Below are positions 62,449-64,000 of a stretch of 64,000 bases of DNA, in pieces (the first letter of the stretch is position 1; every line of letters starts with the position of its first letter). Both the position numbers and the translations under genes were made by a program. The notes under the pieces are model-generated. The model was not told the origin of the DNA and searched no databases. It was given only the letters and a program-made list of their open reading frames with translations. The DNA is from Streptosporangium sp. NBC_01495 (GTDB taxonomy: Bacteria > Actinomycetota > Actinomycetes > Streptosporangiales > Streptosporangiaceae). Location of the stretch: assembly GCF_036250735.1 (NCBI RefSeq), contig NZ_CP109431.1, forward strand, positions 62,001 through 126,000, in the 5' to 3' direction.

Positions 62449-63228
62449 CTAGGGGGCGCGCTGCTCGTCCTCGCGGGCCCAGGCATAGCGCTCTGCATCC
62501 TCCTCGCCGTCTCCCCAGTAGCCGTGGGCGTGGCTGTCGTAGCGGTAGGCGGCGCAGCCGGGCCGGTCGGCGCAGGAGGGCGACTCGCAGAAGTGCTCGT
62601 TGTTCGCGTCTTCATCTTCATCGGAGATGCGCATCGGTAGAGAGCGACGCCACAGGCATGCGGCTGTGAAGAACTCCGGCTGTGAGTGCGTCGGGTGATC
62701 GCAGCAATATCGAGCCTGATTCTCAGCTTCGCTACAAAGGTAGCGAATTGCGGTGCGGTTGCTGCATAGGGGACAGCAGAGCGCGCCCCAGCCGGCGAAC
62801 TGATCCGTCACCTTCCGGCCGTCAGCGCTCCACACGCGGATGTTGAAGACGCCGTTGTGCTGGGTCAGTGTGGCGGCCAGGGCTTCGATGCCCTCGCCGG
62901 ACATCACCTGGGTGACGTCCCCCTGCGCGGTGGTGTAGATGAGACGAAATTTCTCCTGATGCTGGTCGGAGGAAGACGGCGGGAAAGGAGACGGGGACGT
63001 TGGCGTCGTGGTGAGCTGCTGCCAACTCTCGGGCTGGTCAGTGGCCGGCAAATCATTGACCGCTTCAACGAGCCTTCGTGCGGAGAAAATGGCTAGTTGC
63101 GCTTCACGCTCGAAGCTGGCGCGGGAGAAGGAGGGGTTGCCTGCGCTCTGGTTGGCGGTCTCCTGCCATCGCTGCATCTCCTCGCCCAGGGCGGTAAGCC
63201 AGTATTTGACGCTCGGAGTGACGTTCAC
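62449..63228 (-). CDS. Hypothetical Cys-rich protein
   Basis: 259 aa from GTG 63228 (AAAGGACGTGCC upstream). N-terminal helix WLTALGEEMQRWQETANQ, a Ser/Thr/Pro linker near 75-95, a beta-rich middle (FRLIYTTAQGDVTQVMSG, FNIRVWSADGRKVTDQFAGW) and a Cys/His cluster CCPLCSNRTAIRYLC, ARYCCDHPTH, then an acidic tail with CESPSCADRPGC. Zinc binding is likely. No family recognised. It lies between the mobilisation genes and the large palindrome. Confidence 0.7.
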   Translation of the reverse strand: MNVTPSVKYWLTALGEEMQRWQETANQSAGNPSFSRASFEREAQLAIFSARRLVEAVNDLPATDQPESWQQLTTTPTSPSPFPPSSSDQHQEKFRLIYTTAQGDVTQVMSGEGIEALAATLTQHNGVFNIRVWSADGRKVTDQFAGWGALCCPLCSNRTAIRYLCSEAENQARYCCDHPTHSQPEFFTAACLWRRSLPMRISDEDEDANNEHFCESPSCADRPGCAAYRYDSHAHGYWGDGEEDAERYAWAREDEQRAP

Positions 63229-63263
63229 GGCACGTCCTTTCCGCCTGCACCTAGCTGTGCCGG

Positions 63264-63423
63264 TGCGCGGTCTGAGGAGGTGGATCGGTTGAGCCGTCTC
63301 GGGCAGACGTCCGTGGAGCAGACCAGGTGGAGCGCCCGCAGCGAAGCGAGGACGAACGACCTGGTCTGCTCCACGGACGTCTGCCAGGCTCAATCAACCG
63401 ATCCACCTCCTCAGACCGCGCAC
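63264..63423. repeat. 160-bp interrupted palindrome
   Basis: Arms 63264-63328 and 63360-63423 pair perfectly over 30 bp (outer, beginning GTGCGCGGTCTGAGG) and 26 bp (inner, ending GAGCAGACCAGG), with an unpaired 8-9 base bulge between and a 31-base loop containing GCGAAGCGAG. It lies between two minus-strand genes. A structure of this size is compatible with a palindromic MITE, a replication or transfer origin, or a very long RNA hairpin. Confidence 0.85.
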
Positions 63424-63433
63424 CCCCGCCCCC

Positions 63434-63880
63434 TCACTCGAAGACATCTTGTCCGACGGCCAGGCGCAGGGTGGGACACGGTGCGGGCAGGCCGCATCGG
63501 CATTGCAGTGAGCCATGCTCAGCCTGGTGATGGAGGGCGATCGCGATGAGACGGGACAAGGCGTCATCGCTCTCGCAGCGGTAGCGGTAGCGGTAGCGGT
63601 AGAAGCCGAGCTCATATGCGTTAACGGTACGAATCGCGTTCGCTAGCACCTTCGCCTGGTATTCGTCGGCGTCGATCGGTGTGGCATTCGGAGCCGGAAC
63701 GAGTGCACTGTGCGACCGGGGCTCGCGGTCGCGGGGGTCGATGAAGGTGTAGACGATGTAATGCTCACGAAAGAGGGGCCGGTCAGGGTTTCTGTCCCAT
63801 TGCGGATGGTCGTCGAGATAGGCGATCACCGTAGCGGCGTCGGCGTCCAGGGGCAGGAACGTCAGCGACCGGGGTCTCAC
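63434..63880 (-). CDS. Hypothetical protein with a YR repeat
   Basis: 148 aa from GTG 63880 (GTGA overlap with the upstream gene). N-terminal half TVIAYLDDHPQWDRNPDRPL and REHYIVYTFIDPRDREP; residues ~93-100 are YRYRYRYR, coded by four CGGTAG units (63579-63602 on the plus strand); C-terminal CRCGLPAPCPTL may bind metal. No family recognised. Confidence 0.7.
   Translation of the reverse strand: MRPRSLTFLPLDADAATVIAYLDDHPQWDRNPDRPLFREHYIVYTFIDPRDREPRSHSALVPAPNATPIDADEYQAKVLANAIRTVNAYELGFYRYRYRYRCESDDALSRLIAIALHHQAEHGSLQCRCGLPAPCPTLRLAVGQDVFE
63579..63602. repeat. Four tandem 6-bp units inside a gene
   Basis: CGGTAG repeated four times without error; length changes by whole units would add or remove Tyr-Arg pairs without a frameshift. 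Confidence 0.8.
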
Positions 63881-64000
63881 GGGGATCTCGTCGTCGTGAG
63901 CGCATCGATGACCGTTTGCTGGTCGGTTCCGTCTTGAGAGGTGATGATGAGGCCTTCGATCTGATCGGTACGCCCCCAGGTAGCGACGAGTCCAGCGGCG
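63877..64000 (-). CDS. C-terminal end of an unidentified gene (partial)
   Basis: A minus-strand frame enters from the right edge and ends at 63877-63879, overlapping the next start by GTGA. The 40 visible residues include TDQIEGLIITSQDGTDQQTV. The overlap and natural composition support a real gene in the same operon as the 63434 gene. Family unknown. Confidence 0.6.
   Translation of the reverse strand, partial: AAGLVATWGRTDQIEGLIITSQDGTDQQTVIDALTTTRSP

Noticed and set aside
62358-62640. Plus-strand hydrophobic frame (Ala/Val/Gly-rich, membrane-like)
   Set aside because: It overlaps the Cys-rich minus-strand gene in antisense; the apparent hydrophobicity is a common artefact of the complement of acidic GC-rich coding sequence.

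Overview
The window is high-GC DNA with dense, often overlapping genes (ATGA/GTGA junctions). The gene families are typical of filamentous actinobacteria: XRE regulators with long TPR-like regions, a DUF574-type methyltransferase, a mycothiol-type DsbA-fold reductase and a CYP157-like P450. No ribosomal, tRNA or other housekeeping block is visible. The right end carries a relaxase, a MobC-like protein and strong palindromes, so the segment is probably a plasmid, an integrated mobilisable element or an accessory chromosome arm. The left two thirds is almost entirely small-molecule metabolism of nucleotide and sugar-phosphate type.  Layout. (A) 183-9393, plus strand: an 11-gene run with a nucleoside 2-deoxyribosyltransferase-like protein, a sugar-phosphate isomerase/epimerase, a ribulose-phosphate 3-epimerase homologue, a HAD protein, a cupin, an HprK-like kinase paired with a nucleotidyltransferase of the NTP_transf_5 type, two P-loop kinases, an inositol-monophosphatase-like enzyme and an APH-fold kinase. 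It looks like a dedicated pathway for an unusual phosphorylated sugar or nucleoside. (B) 9442-21779: a GT4 glycosyltransferase, two XRE/TPR regulators, three APH-like genes (one a relic), a methyltransferase, a divergent BtpA-SIS module, Nudix and decayed genes. (C) 22630-32961, plus strand: QueD, QueE and GTP cyclohydrolase I, giving 7-carboxy-7-deazaguanine (CDG), followed by a phosphoribosyltransferase, methyltransferase, two thymidylate-kinase-like proteins, a radical SAM protein with a C-terminal Cys cluster, a DegT-type PLP enzyme, a HAD phosphatase and a PurC (SAICAR synthetase) homologue. QueC is absent. I infer that this makes a CDG-derived nucleoside of the cadeguomycin type, and that the PurC homologue amidates the 7-carboxylate. 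(D) 33114-42219: Nudix proteins, a TmrB-like kinase, an APH protein, frameshifted genes, and a divergent pair of XRE/TPR regulators each coupled to an oxidoreductase (a RibD-reductase-like and a 6-phosphogluconate-dehydrogenase-like protein). (E) 42726-52368: a DUF574 methyltransferase operon, an ABC-type solute-binding lipoprotein, two O-methyltransferases (one with a doubled N-terminal domain) and two P450s, the first of which lacks the ExxR motif. (F) 52740-59132: a helicase with helicase-associated repeats, an EEP nuclease, a HAD protein and another XRE/TPR regulator. (G) 59379-64000: mobilisation genes, a candidate oriT and a large palindrome.  At least four loci show decay (frameshifts or truncation) and one 115-bp segment is duplicated 21.4 kb apart, so this is a rearranging accessory region. 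Functions given for whole pathways are inferences from gene content; individual family assignments rest on motifs visible in the translations.
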